64,000 nt of DNA from Methanococcoides methylutens (GCF_000765475.1 NZ_JRHO01000014.1:93574-157573); one strand, 5' to 3'. Shown: positions 29,413-38,743, numbered from the stretch's first letter. Numbers and translations are program-made. Notes: generated by a model from the sequence alone, not told the origin.

Positions 29413-30198
29413 ATGGTAGAAAGAAGCATGAAAAGTATGATACGGGATTTTTTTGGAGTGGTCACACGTAAACAGACCTATCTGAACCTCATCTACCTGT
29501 TGTTCTCTTTCCCGCTTGGAACAGCATATTTCATATTCCTTGTGACAGGACTTTCAATGGGCCTGAGCCTGTCTATCACCCTTATCGGCATCCCAATACT
29601 CCTGTTGATGCTCGTAGCATGGTGGGAGCTGGCATCTTTTGAGAGGCAACTTGCCATCTGGCTTCTGGGAATTGATATCCCGCCAATGGAATCCCGGAAG
29701 TTCACAAACCAGAAGATGACAGAGAAGCTGAAAGGGTATATCATGAACCCAGTCACATGGAAAGGACTGGTTTTCCTGTTCATCAAGTTCCCACTGGGAA
29801 TATTCACGCTAATAGTTTCATTTACATTAATAGTATTCACAATAGCCCTGATTGCAGTACCTCTTATCTACAAGACCGATTACGTGAACTTCGGAGCTTA
29901 CCAGGTGGATTCGCTCGGGGTGGCTATTACAATAATGTTTGGAGGACTGCTATTAGGAATTGTCTCACTACATATCATGAACGCTCTTGCAAAGCTTTCC
30001 GGAATACTGGCATATCACCTGCTTGGGAGTACAGGCTCCGCAAGCATAGATGAGAATGACTATACATACATCAATGATGTTGACATCGAAGACGATGCCG
30101 AAGAGGAAAGTCCAGACACAACAACTGAAGCAACCCCAGAATCAGCAGAAATCGAAGATGTGGATGATGTTGGGGCTGAAAATAATCCAAAGGATTAA
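29413..30198 (+). CDS. Putative sensor-domain membrane protein
   Basis: 261 residues. Four to five hydrophobic helices in two pairs, interrupted by a cytoplasmic segment (KGYIMNPVTWKG) repeated in character in both halves. This corresponds to the putative sensor domain family (PF13796-like) usually fused to or encoded beside two-component kinases. The C-terminal 45 residues are acidic and low-complexity (D, E, T, P). A strong GGAGGGGG ribosome site precedes the ATG. It probably senses envelope stress for the kinase/regulator pair downstream. Confidence 0.75.
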   Translation: MVERSMKSMIRDFFGVVTRKQTYLNLIYLLFSFPLGTAYFIFLVTGLSMGLSLSITLIGIPILLLMLVAWWELASFERQLAIWLLGIDIPPMESRKFTNQKMTEKLKGYIMNPVTWKGLVFLFIKFPLGIFTLIVSFTLIVFTIALIAVPLIYKTDYVNFGAYQVDSLGVAITIMFGGLLLGIVSLHIMNALAKLSGILAYHLLGSTGSASIDENDYTYINDVDIEDDAEEESPDTTTEATPESAEIEDVDDVGAENNPKD

Positions 30199-30303
30199 GA
30201 TTTTGCCAGTGAACAATTTGTGTTCTCACCAATGAAGAACATCACAGCAATGAAGATGGTATCAAAAATGAATAATAGCTGGTCAGTAGAAACCGATCCA
30301 GGA

Positions 30304-30594
30304 TCAAACTTTCATTTTGGCCAGATCACCGTAGAAATCAAGTATCAATAATGTTAGCTTATTGTCAAGGTTCAGGCTAAAGGTGCGTATCTGCTTTCCA
30401 AGGCGTTTTTCGGTCACGATGTTCGCTTCAAGCAAAGGTTCGATGACCCTTGCGACACTTGAATGGGAAAGGCCGGTCTCTTCCGCAATACCTGATAAGT
30501 AGGTGGACTCACCTTTGTGGTGAATAAGGTTCTTCAGAACAGTTATCTGTGCCGTCTTTCCGAATATTTTTTCAAGAGCATCCATTAATATCAT
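30304..30594 (-). CDS. Winged-helix transcriptional regulator (ArsR/MarR-like)
   Basis: 96 residues, a single winged helix-turn-helix domain: TYLSGIAEETGLSHSSVARVIEPLLEANIV forms helix-turn-helix plus recognition helix (motif quoted in parts over residues 31-60), then a beta wing with KRLGKQIRTF. No metal-binding cysteines, so not a classical ArsR metal sensor. Divergent from the response regulator gene at 30737; the palindrome at 30661-30686 lies in the shared promoter region, making autoregulation likely (inference). Confidence 0.82.
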   Translation of the reverse strand: MILMDALEKIFGKTAQITVLKNLIHHKGESTYLSGIAEETGLSHSSVARVIEPLLEANIVTEKRLGKQIRTFSLNLDNKLTLLILDFYGDLAKMKV

Positions 30595-30660
30595 CGTTAA
30601 ATATACAATTATAACTTATAAGACTTTCTAATAATTGGCTGGCAGATTCAAAATATGAAT

Positions 30661-30686
30661 AGACCTTGTTATATTTAGAAAGGCTT
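30661..30686. promoter_or_regulatory. Palindromic operator/promoter element, copy 2
   Basis: Starts AGACCTTGTTA and ends TAGAAAGGCTT; the right arm TAGAAAGG is identical to copy 1 at 25755. It sits between the divergent winged-helix and response-regulator genes. Less perfectly palindromic than copies 1 and 3. Confidence 0.5.
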
Positions 30687-30736
30687 TAATAATATCATTC
30701 GTTTATATTTAGATATATTTCAAAGTTGTGGTATAT

Positions 30737-31249
30737 ATGGAAAAGGAAACGCTTGACAAAGACATCATGAGACTTCTCGAGGAACAGCCGGATATCAGCA
30801 CCAAGGAAATTGCAGAAAAACTATCTGTTTCTGAAGACATGGTGGCAAAAAGAGTAAAGGCCCTTTCAGATACCCGAGAGAAGATACTTATCGTGGATGA
30901 TGAACCTGATGCTGTCATGGCCACCAGAAGAGCACTTGAAGCAGATGGATACAATGTCATCGATGCAGGAGATGGTGCCATGGCATTCGATCTCCTGAGG
31001 TCCGATATCCCGGACGTTATCCTTCTCGATGTAATGATGCCGGATATGGATGGCTTCGAGGTATGTAAGAGGTTAAAAGAAGATCCTGCGTACAGGAACA
31101 TACCTGTCATAATGCTTACTGCAAAGGGAGAGATCGATGACAAGGTCGGCGGTCTTGATATCGGGGCAGATGATTATGTAACAAAACCTTTCAACCTGAA
31201 GGAACTGAAAGCAAGGATCAAAACGGTGCTGAGAAGAGCACAGGAATGA
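30737..31249 (+). CDS. Response regulator with N-terminal HTH (HTH-REC order)
   Basis: 170 residues. Residues 1-45 form an Lrp/AsnC-like winged helix (DIMRLLEEQPDISTKEIAEK...). Residues 48-168 are a receiver domain: acidic pair D54/D55, phospho-acceptor D98 in ILLDVMMPD, threonine in MLTAKG and lysine in YVTKPF. Most response regulators have the receiver first, so this order is unusual. A GTG nine bases upstream is an alternative start. It precedes the histidine kinase by 32 bases, so the two should form a cognate pair. Confidence 0.9.
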   Translation: MEKETLDKDIMRLLEEQPDISTKEIAEKLSVSEDMVAKRVKALSDTREKILIVDDEPDAVMATRRALEADGYNVIDAGDGAMAFDLLRSDIPDVILLDVMMPDMDGFEVCKRLKEDPAYRNIPVIMLTAKGEIDDKVGGLDIGADDYVTKPFNLKELKARIKTVLRRAQE

Positions 31250-31281
31250 TAATTATAACGCACTTTTTGTGCTGACCCCCT

Positions 31282-33060
31282 ATGTTTGCCAGAAAAAGCA
31301 GATGGAATGCTATCATCGTTCTTTTCATAACGATGCTCTTTATCAGCTCGATCCTATTTTTAGGGATCAGGGCAAACACCGAGGTCGAAGAGCAGTTCAT
31401 CGAGCAGTATACCCAGGGGCAAACATCACAGGCACAGCAGATCTCCACCGGCATAACCACCTTCCTCAATGAGAAGGTTACCATGCTGGAGGTCCTTTCC
31501 ATACAACCCCACCAGATACCTGATGATAATTTTGAAAGCACCTTTGCCAACATATACGAAAAATCAAAGGGCTTTTACGTTATTGAGTATGTGGACAAGA
31601 ATGGAACTATAGTATCAGGGTATCCCGAAGAGAACACACCGCTAAGATACAACTTGTACGAGAATGAAAACAATATTCCTTTTGATATAATAAAGCAGAC
31701 CGGTGAAACTTACATTACCGATCCACTCACCACGTTTGAGGACGAACTGGCAATATATGTGTGGGTGCCTGTATACGTTGGTGAAGATGACTTTGAAGGC
31801 GCCTTTATCGCAGTTATCGAGATCGATGAGATCGCTGAAGAGACAATAAAAACGGAAAATCCTGCAGGATATATCTACCTGATCAACGACCATGCAAGAC
31901 TTCTCTACGATAGTGCTGAAACAGAACTTATTGGAAAGAACTACTTTGATATTGTAAATGAACCTGATGTAAGCCGCCTTGAAATAATCGGAATGCAGAC
32001 AGAGGGGCTTTCCGGCAGTGGCAGTTTTTCGGAAAGGAACGAGAATGGTTTCCTGGAGCAGAAGATCATATCCTACGAACCTGTGATATGGAAGAACCAG
32101 CAATGGTCCGTGGGTGTTGTTACACCTCTATGGTATGTGGAATCCCTTGTCCAGTCAATATACATTAAGCAGGGACTCTTTGCAATGATCTCTGTTGCAT
32201 TCATCCTCTTCATAGGCTCATTTATAGCACTGATCCTGTTCTCCTGGAACAAGACACTCGAGGGTGAAGTAAAGAACAAGACATCCGAGCTGGAAAGGTC
32301 TAACGAATACCTGCAAAATGCCAACACGAAGCTCAAGGAGCTTGACAGGCTCAAGAATGATTTCGTGTCAATGGTGTCACATGAGCTGAAAACACCATTG
32401 ACCGCCATGAAGACATCCAGTGAGTTCATGAAAGAAAGTGAATGCAACCCTGAGGTCAAGGAAGAGATGCTTGACCTTATAATAAGGAACATCGACCGTC
32501 AGGCAAGAATGGTGGATGATCTCCTTGACATCTCACGCATCGAATCCGGCAGGATGAAATTCAATCCGGAAGATGTGAACATCAATGAGATCGTTGAGAC
32601 ATCCCTGCAGACAGTTGAAAAGCAGGCAAAGGACAAAGGTATCAACATTAAGGTAGGATATCCTGAAGAGAGCCTTACCATCAAGACGGATAAGGACAAG
32701 CTTATCAGGGTATTTGTGAACCTCCTGACGAACGCCATCAAGTTCACACCGCATGATGGAGAGGTTGAGATTAGCGTAACGGATGCTGGAAACCACATAC
32801 AGGCAAGTATCAAGGACAATGGTATCGGCATACCTCCTGAAAAGCGGGAGAAGATATTCGATAAGTTCTACCAGGTGGATAGTACCGCTACAAGAAAAGC
32901 AGGTGGAACAGGTCTTGGACTTGCGATCATCAAAGGAATTATAGACGGGCAGGGCGGCAGCATATTCGTGGAAAGCGAAACCTACAAGGGCAGTACATTC
33001 ACATTCAGATTACCAAAAGAGCTAAAGGAAGAAGACTTTACAGAGATAGAGCAGTATTAA
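31282..33060 (+). CDS. Membrane sensor histidine kinase
   Basis: 592 residues. TM1 (about 10-31), an extracellular sensor region of about 250 residues with Cache-like features (TYITDPLTTFEDELAIYVWV, IYLINDHARLLYDS), TM2 (about 295-318), a coiled linker, HisKA with H367 in SMVSHELKTPLTAM, and HATPase_c with N-box NLLTNAIKF, DNGIGIPPEKR and GGTGLGLAI. Autophosphorylates and passes phosphate to D98 of the upstream regulator. Its position beside the exporter genes suggests control of that exporter. Confidence 0.93.
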   Translation: MFARKSRWNAIIVLFITMLFISSILFLGIRANTEVEEQFIEQYTQGQTSQAQQISTGITTFLNEKVTMLEVLSIQPHQIPDDNFESTFANIYEKSKGFYVIEYVDKNGTIVSGYPEENTPLRYNLYENENNIPFDIIKQTGETYITDPLTTFEDELAIYVWVPVYVGEDDFEGAFIAVIEIDEIAEETIKTENPAGYIYLINDHARLLYDSAETELIGKNYFDIVNEPDVSRLEIIGMQTEGLSGSGSFSERNENGFLEQKIISYEPVIWKNQQWSVGVVTPLWYVESLVQSIYIKQGLFAMISVAFILFIGSFIALILFSWNKTLEGEVKNKTSELERSNEYLQNANTKLKELDRLKNDFVSMVSHELKTPLTAMKTSSEFMKESECNPEVKEEMLDLIIRNIDRQARMVDDLLDISRIESGRMKFNPEDVNINEIVETSLQTVEKQAKDKGINIKVGYPEESLTIKTDKDKLIRVFVNLLTNAIKFTPHDGEVEISVTDAGNHIQASIKDNGIGIPPEKREKIFDKFYQVDSTATRKAGGTGLGLAIIKGIIDGQGGSIFVESETYKGSTFTFRLPKELKEEDFTEIEQY

Positions 33061-33069
33061 GGTTGAAAC

Positions 33070-33531
33070 ATGAAATTAAAGATAAAAGCATTATTGGTTC
33101 TCATCATTGTAGCAGCAATATTCCAGAGCGGATGCGCATCCATAGATGAAGAAAGCTTCAATGCCGATATTGAGGGATATGCAGACCCTATTGCAGAAAA
33201 TGCACTCCAGGCCATCAATGAAAAGAATTACACCAAATTCTCCGCTGATCTGGACCCGACGATGAAAAAGGCATTCACTGAAGAGATCTTTCTGAAATCC
33301 GCAAACATAGTTCAGGATGAAATTGGAAACTATACTTCAAAAGAACTGCTGGAGATAAATACTGCTGAAAGACATACGGTTGTTATATATAAGGCCAATT
33401 TCGAAAAAGAGACCGATGATGTGATCCTAAGGCTGATATTCGTAAATTCTGATGGACAGGTAGAGCTCAGAGGCATCTGGCTTGAATCCTCACAATTAAA
33501 GAAGCGTATGGCTCTGGAAGAGAGAATATAA
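33070..33531 (+). CDS. DUF3887-like lipoprotein
   Basis: 153 residues. Signal sequence ending in a lipobox FQSGCAS (Cys20), then a small alpha/beta domain with INEKNYTKFSADLDPTMKKAF, characteristic of DUF3887 proteins, which resemble NTF2-like folds. Nine bases downstream of the kinase gene. Probably an extracytoplasmic accessory of the exporter/kinase system; ligand unknown. Confidence 0.8.
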   Translation: MKLKIKALLVLIIVAAIFQSGCASIDEESFNADIEGYADPIAENALQAINEKNYTKFSADLDPTMKKAFTEEIFLKSANIVQDEIGNYTSKELLEINTAERHTVVIYKANFEKETDDVILRLIFVNSDGQVELRGIWLESSQLKKRMALEERI

Positions 33532-34001
33532 GGCCATACCTTCTTTTTTGCTCTTCTCCTTCCCCCTTCTTCTTTTACCTTCTTCTTTTCTGATCAAAGT
33601 TCAGTTCAACCTGCAACCTACTACCGTAAGGTATCAAAATAAAGCATAAAGACATCAAGTCAGCAGGAATACAAGGATTCCTTTTAAAAAATGAACAAAA
33701 AAGATAGCATCAGAAGAGAACTTCGAGTTGGAAGGGAGTATGTGGTGTTTGCATGTGTGTGTTAGGGTAGTGACTCATCAGTTGTTAAGTAACTACTCAA
33801 AGTTCTCTGCCAATGTACAATACAATAAATACCCGAATTATACTTAAACCTTTCTATAAATGGACAAGTTTTTTGAAATTTGTCTGGTTTTATAACTGCA
33901 TCAATAATTAATTGCCGTTAACCTTATAGCCCATCAAGTATATGTGATGGTTCAGTGGTACCTGAAAATCAAGATATAAGGTACCTAATTCAAACAAAAA
34001 T
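33532..34001. other. Intergenic region before tRNA-Val
   Basis: 470 bases without a convincing gene. A pyrimidine-rich tract at 33539-33592 may terminate the kinase/lipoprotein transcript. The third palindrome copy is at 33846-33871. AT-rich sequence at 33895-33930 probably holds the tRNA promoter. Confidence 0.6.
33846..33871. promoter_or_regulatory. Palindromic operator/promoter element, copy 3
   Basis: Begins AAACCTTTCTATAAAT and ends GACAAGTTT. It matches the reverse complement of copy 1 at 22 of 26 positions, so it is in the opposite orientation and faces back into the cluster. No gene start lies directly next to it on either strand. Confidence 0.5.
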
Positions 34002-34075
34002 GGGCTCGTGGTCTAGCTGGTTATGACGTTGCCTTCACACGGCAGAGGTCGGGTGTTCGAATCTCCCCGGGCCCA
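34002..34075 (+). tRNA. tRNA-Val (anticodon CAC)
   Basis: Cloverleaf visible: acceptor GGGCTCG pairs with CGGGCCC, discriminator A at 34075; the anticodon stem TTGCC/GGCAG encloses TTCACAC with anticodon CAC; T-loop TTCGAAT with one mismatch in its stem. No encoded CCA and no intron seen. Confidence 0.93.
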
Positions 34076-34129
34076 TCACACTTCTATTCTTTTAATTTCA
34101 AGATGAAGAGCTTTGGTTTTACTGTTAGT

Positions 34130-34183
34130 GAGGTGGTGAGCGTAGCTCATCACCTCGGTCCGCGCTCCAGAAGCGAGATCTGG
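34130..34183 (+). ncRNA. Candidate structured RNA, two GC-rich hairpins after tRNA-Val
   Basis: Hairpin 1: GAGGTGGTGAGC / GCTCATCACCTC (34130-34156), 12 base pairs with one wobble-type mismatch and a GTA loop. Hairpin 2: CCAGA-AGCGAGA-TCTGG (34167-34183). The segment is much richer in G+C than its AT-rich surroundings, a feature of stable RNAs in such genomes. It could instead be a processed tail of the tRNA transcript. No family recognised. Confidence 0.35.
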
Positions 34184-34301
34184 CTGCTACACAAATTTCC
34201 TATTTATAGGTGTCATTTCCTCATCAGCATCAGATAAAAGCGTCGGAATCAAAATAAAATGAGAAAATTCACCATCTGTTTTGATCTTAATTGATCAGTG
34301 A

Positions 34302-37037
34302 TCATTTCAATTTTGGATCTCTATATTTTCCCCTGCTTTTTCTTATACGTGCAGCTACCACTTTATATTCGGGACACAAGGCATCACTGTCGCAAATATC
34401 AGATGTTAAATTATTGATCATAACCTCAGGAAAGTGGAAAGTAGTACTTAATATTCCTTTTTTTACCGCAGTTGAGATTCGGGCTTTGATATCTACTTTC
34501 CCGCGTGGTGATTCTACACAAACCATGTCGCCACTGTTGATCAAATATTCTTTTGCATCATCGGGGTGTATCAAAAGTACATCTTCAGCGATCAGTTGTT
34601 CATTGGGCGTACGACGGGTCATTACTCCACTGTTGTAATGTTCCAGTCCACGGTTAGTTGTAACAATGAAGGGATAATCTTTGCTATGTTCCTGTAGCTC
34701 CACCGATTCCTTATAGGTCTGCTTATAAAATGTCCCCATACCTCGTTTAAATGTTTCTTTATGTAATATGGGAGTATCAATGCCGCCATCATTCACAGGC
34801 CACTGCAATCCGTTCTCGCCCAGATTTTCCCAGGTAATGCCTTTAAAAAAAGGAACAATTTGAGCAATTTCATTTAATACGCCTTGTGCAGAGTAATCCG
34901 GTTGCGGATAACCCATGCACTGCATGATCTCTGTGAGTACCTGTCCATCGGGTTTGGTGCCGGGTAAATGTTCAACCACTCTGTTCACGCGTTGTACACG
35001 ACGTTCTCCATTGGTGAATGTACCTTCTTTCTCCAAAAACGAAGCACATGGCAATATAACGGTTGCGAGCTTAGCGGTTTCGGTCATAAACAATTCCTGA
35101 ACCACCAGGAGATCCAGTTTGCTCAATGCTTTTATCACCATTTGGGTATTCGGATCTGTTTGTACCACATTTTCCCCAATGATCCACATCGCTTTCAGTT
35201 TATCCTGTAGCGCAGATTCGTACATCTGTGGAATTTTATAACCGATATGTTTGGGTAGTTTGGCACCATAAAAATTCTCATACAAGGCATGCATTTCATC
35301 GTTGGTCACATCCAAATAACCGGCACCCTGATCTGGCTGACAACCCATATCTGCTGCACCCTGCACGTTGTTTTGTCCACGTAATGGATTTACACCCACG
35401 CCCGGACGACCGATATTGCCAGTGATCATGGCCAGATTGGCAATCAACATAACAGTTGAGGTTCCCTGTGAATGTTCGGTTACTCCCAATCCATGGAAAG
35501 ACATCGCATTTTTTGCGGAGCCATAAGCAATTGCCGCTTCACGCACAAGATCGCGATCCACACCAGTTATACTTTCCAATTCATTAATATTCAGCGAGAG
35601 AATATGTTGTTTAAATTCTTCAAATCCTTCGGTGCGTTGTTCTACAAATGAAATATTAACTAAATTTTCTTTAATAATATAATAAAAGAAAAGATTCAGC
35701 ATGGCCACATTGGTACCGGGTTTTAGTTGCAGATGATAATGTGCATAACGGGCCAGTTCGGTTTTACGAGGATCAATTACGATCAGTGTTGTGTCCTTTA
35801 TGGCAGCCTGCTTAATTTTTGCACCTGTAACCGGATGTGCATCGGTAGGATTGGCTCCGATCACCAGCATACAATTGGTGCATTTAATGTCTTCAATAGA
35901 ATTGGTAGCGGCACCGGTGCCAAAGGTGCGTTGCATGCCTAAGGCAGTGGGAGAGTGGCATATACGAGCACAGCCATCAATATTGTTAGTGCCGATCACT
36001 GCACGCATAAATTTTTGCATCAGATAATTTTCTTCGTTGGGACAACGTGATGATGAAATACCGGCAATGTGATCAGGTCCATTTTCTTTAATGATCTCAT
36101 TCAGTTTAGAGGTGATAAAATCATAGGCTTCATCCCAGGTGGCTTCAACAAATGCACCATTCTTTTTGATCAATGGTGTTCTGATACGATCGGGGTGATT
36201 ATAAAACGAAAATGCAAATCGCCCTTTTAAACACATGTGACCAGGATTAACTTTGCTATCCCACGGGGCTTGTATCGATTTTACTTTTCCATCTTTAACA
36301 GATACATCTAAATTACATCCTACGCCGCAATAGGTGCAAATGGTTCGGATCTTTTTATCCACAACAATGGATTTGGATTCATATACATCCGATATTGCAG
36401 AAGTAGGACAGGCTTGCGCACAGGCTCCACAACTTACACAAGACGATTCTATAAAGGATGTATCCATACCTTTTATGATCCTGCTTTCAAATCCTCTGCC
36501 GGCCATACTTAGCACAAACATTCCCTGAACTTCGTCACAGGCTCTTACACAACGTGAACAATTGATGCATTTAGACAGATCTGAAGTCATGTAAGGATGA
36601 CTCAGGTCTTTGGTTCTGTTCAAATGATCTTTACCGGCCGGGTATCGTGCATCTCTCACACCCACACGTGCAGCTACTTCCTGCAGCTGGCAATTGTTGT
36701 TCACTTCACAGGTTAAACAATCCAGCGGATGGTCGGTAAGTACTAATTCAATAATATTTCTACGCAATTTTAAAATGCGTTCTGATGAAGGATAGATGTG
36801 CATTCCTTCTGCGACCGGTGTATGACACGAGGCCACCACTTTAGTGGGCCCGTCTTGTTTTAATGCAACATCTACACTGCACACTCTGCAGGCACCAAAG
36901 GGTTTTAGGTGGCTCACATCACATAAGGTCGGAATTAGTTTATCACCTTGTGAACGTTTCACAAATTGTAATATAGTTTCGCCTTCCTGAATGGCGTGTG
37001 GATGATCATTGATATAGGCTAGTTTGTTCATGTGCAT
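34302..37037 (-). CDS. fdhA: NAD-dependent formate dehydrogenase, catalytic alpha subunit (bacterial type)
   Basis: Oxidises formate to CO2 at a molybdenum or tungsten bis-MGD centre. 911 residues. NuoG-like N-terminus: 2Fe-2S ligands C39, C50, C53, C71; a His-Cys 4Fe-4S site H103, C107, C110, C116; two ferredoxin clusters at C157-C167 and C200-C210. Catalytic part: 4Fe-4S site C234, C237, C241, C269 (CTYCGVGC), active-site C360-H361 in ARICHSPTA (cysteine, not selenocysteine), C-terminal molybdopterin cap. No Shine-Dalgarno site before the ATG, unlike neighbouring archaeal genes. The protein resembles bacterial (FdsA-like) enzymes and not the F420-dependent FdhA of methanogens. An intact gene; transfer from bacteria is inferred. 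Confidence 0.9.
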   Translation of the reverse strand: MHMNKLAYINDHPHAIQEGETILQFVKRSQGDKLIPTLCDVSHLKPFGACRVCSVDVALKQDGPTKVVASCHTPVAEGMHIYPSSERILKLRRNIIELVLTDHPLDCLTCEVNNNCQLQEVAARVGVRDARYPAGKDHLNRTKDLSHPYMTSDLSKCINCSRCVRACDEVQGMFVLSMAGRGFESRIIKGMDTSFIESSCVSCGACAQACPTSAISDVYESKSIVVDKKIRTICTYCGVGCNLDVSVKDGKVKSIQAPWDSKVNPGHMCLKGRFAFSFYNHPDRIRTPLIKKNGAFVEATWDEAYDFITSKLNEIIKENGPDHIAGISSSRCPNEENYLMQKFMRAVIGTNNIDGCARICHSPTALGMQRTFGTGAATNSIEDIKCTNCMLVIGANPTDAHPVTGAKIKQAAIKDTTLIVIDPRKTELARYAHYHLQLKPGTNVAMLNLFFYYIIKENLVNISFVEQRTEGFEEFKQHILSLNINELESITGVDRDLVREAAIAYGSAKNAMSFHGLGVTEHSQGTSTVMLIANLAMITGNIGRPGVGVNPLRGQNNVQGAADMGCQPDQGAGYLDVTNDEMHALYENFYGAKLPKHIGYKIPQMYESALQDKLKAMWIIGENVVQTDPNTQMVIKALSKLDLLVVQELFMTETAKLATVILPCASFLEKEGTFTNGERRVQRVNRVVEHLPGTKPDGQVLTEIMQCMGYPQPDYSAQGVLNEIAQIVPFFKGITWENLGENGLQWPVNDGGIDTPILHKETFKRGMGTFYKQTYKESVELQEHSKDYPFIVTTNRGLEHYNSGVMTRRTPNEQLIAEDVLLIHPDDAKEYLINSGDMVCVESPRGKVDIKARISTAVKKGILSTTFHFPEVMINNLTSDICDSDALCPEYKVVAARIRKSRGKYRDPKLK

Positions 37038-37093
37038 TGAATTTGTTTCAACATTCTGATTAGCTATTGTTTATAGTTGAATGTGAAAATGGT

Positions 37094-38743
37094 TTATTTA
37101 ATGTAATCTTTTAATTCTTTGTCAAAGTAGTGTAGCGCATTTTTAACGGGCAAGGGCAGTCCGCCTCCCAAAGCGCATAAAGAGCCTTGTTGCATAGTGT
37201 CCAGTAAGTCACCAAATAATTGCTCATCTATTTTGTAATTGCTTTCAGTTGCTTTTTGTAGTAGCTCAAAGCCACGTGTAGAGCCTAATCTGCAGGGGAA
37301 ACATTTTCCGCAGCTTTCATGTGCCACGAATTGGAACAAGTGCTGTATGTATTCGATCATCGGGAAGCTTTCAGGAATACTTACAATAGAAGCATGCCCC
37401 AATAAAAAGCCATTTTCAGCAAAGGATTCAAATGAGATATGTAAGGAGTTGATCATTGATACCGGAACCAAGCCCCCCAATGGACCTCCAATATGCAAAG
37501 CTTTTATATCGCTTTTGAAGCCACCGCCCAATTGTTCAATTACGGTTTTAAGAGGAGTGCCCATCTCAACTTCATAAATCCCGGGTTTATTAAAGAAACT
37601 ATCCAACGAAACCAATTTGGTGCCTTTAGATTGTGAAGAGCCAATCTGGTTAAACACATCGCCACCTTGTTCAACAATAAAGGGAACATTGGCAAAGGTT
37701 TCAACATTGTTCACCAGCGTAGGCATATTAAATAGACCTTGTTGTGCCGGGAAAGGTGGACGAATACGTACTTCGGGGCGTTGTCCTTCTATGGATGAAA
37801 GCAATGCAGTTTCTTCACCGCATACGTAGGCACCCTGAGCTTTGATCAACTTAAGTCGGAACGAGAAACCTGAGTTGAGAATATTATCTCCCAGTATATC
37901 CAAATCTTCCAGTTCACTGATGCTTTGTTTGATGATCATTTGTGATTCGGGATACTCGGCTCTGATATAGACTACACCAGTATTCGCACCAGTTACGTAA
38001 CCCGTTATCAGCATGCCTAATAAAACTCTCAACGGTTGTTGTTCCAGTAAATAACGATCAGAGTAAGCCCCAGGATCACCCTCATCGGCATTGCAAACAA
38101 TGAATTTACGTTTGCCTTCAGCTTTTTTAGTAGCTTCCAGCTTAGATCCCATCGGGAAACCGGCACCGCCGCGGCCTCCTAACTGTGCTTTCTTGATCTC
38201 ATCCAGAACTTGATCAGGACTTAGCGTAAATAAGTCTTGTAAATGTTTAGTAAAAGTTTCAACAGTCAATGCGGTTTGCATTAAGATGACTGTTCCTAAC
38301 GCTTGAGTTGCATATGCTTCTTTTGTAGCAACTTTTGATTTAATTACTGAAGCAATGTCATCAATATCCTTACCCGAATAATTATGCCCTTTGTAGTAGA
38401 ATGCACTATTCTCGTGGCATCTGCCCAGGCAACTCATTTCACCGATCTCATCTTCTTTCAAATGCTTTTTTAATTCATTTTTTGTCCGTGACTGTGTACC
38501 GGCGCATAAGCAAGCGTTTCCGTTGCATACATATGCTTTTTTGTTTTTGTTTTCAGGTCGGAGAAGATCATAAAATGAAAGCGTGCCATAGACATTGGCT
38601 TCACCCATTAGATTGTCTTTAGCAATTTGTTGTATCTCCTGCGCATCAGGCGTAACGCTCGCTTCAGCCAACTGACCTAATTTCTCAAACAGGTTTTCAT
38701 GTAAACCTTTACGACCGGATAAATAACTTAAATTTTCTGACAT
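37094..38743 (-). CDS. NuoE-NuoF fusion: NADH-reacting diaphorase subunit of formate dehydrogenase
   Basis: 549 residues. Residues 1 to about 145 are a NuoE/FdsG-like thioredoxin domain with a 2Fe-2S site (C73, C78, C105, C109). From about 150 it is NuoF/FdsB: FMN loop GGRGGAGFPMGS (189-200), NAD-binding NADEGDPGAYSDR, then the SLBB region and a C-terminal 4Fe-4S site ESCGKCFPCRLG plus a later cysteine. It takes electrons from the alpha subunit and reduces NAD. No Shine-Dalgarno site, and 56 bases upstream of the alpha gene, so the two form an operon. The fusion lets two genes encode what is three subunits (FdsGBA) in many bacteria. Confidence 0.9.
   Translation of the reverse strand: MSENLSYLSGRKGLHENLFEKLGQLAEASVTPDAQEIQQIAKDNLMGEANVYGTLSFYDLLRPENKNKKAYVCNGNACLCAGTQSRTKNELKKHLKEDEIGEMSCLGRCHENSAFYYKGHNYSGKDIDDIASVIKSKVATKEAYATQALGTVILMQTALTVETFTKHLQDLFTLSPDQVLDEIKKAQLGGRGGAGFPMGSKLEATKKAEGKRKFIVCNADEGDPGAYSDRYLLEQQPLRVLLGMLITGYVTGANTGVVYIRAEYPESQMIIKQSISELEDLDILGDNILNSGFSFRLKLIKAQGAYVCGEETALLSSIEGQRPEVRIRPPFPAQQGLFNMPTLVNNVETFANVPFIVEQGGDVFNQIGSSQSKGTKLVSLDSFFNKPGIYEVEMGTPLKTVIEQLGGGFKSDIKALHIGGPLGGLVPVSMINSLHISFESFAENGFLLGHASIVSIPESFPMIEYIQHLFQFVAHESCGKCFPCRLGSTRGFELLQKATESNYKIDEQLFGDLLDTMQQGSLCALGGGLPLPVKNALHYFDKELKDYIK

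Noticed and set aside
36000-36010. Selenocysteine in the formate dehydrogenase
   Set aside because: The catalytic position is an ordinary cysteine codon (C360), and no in-frame UGA is present.
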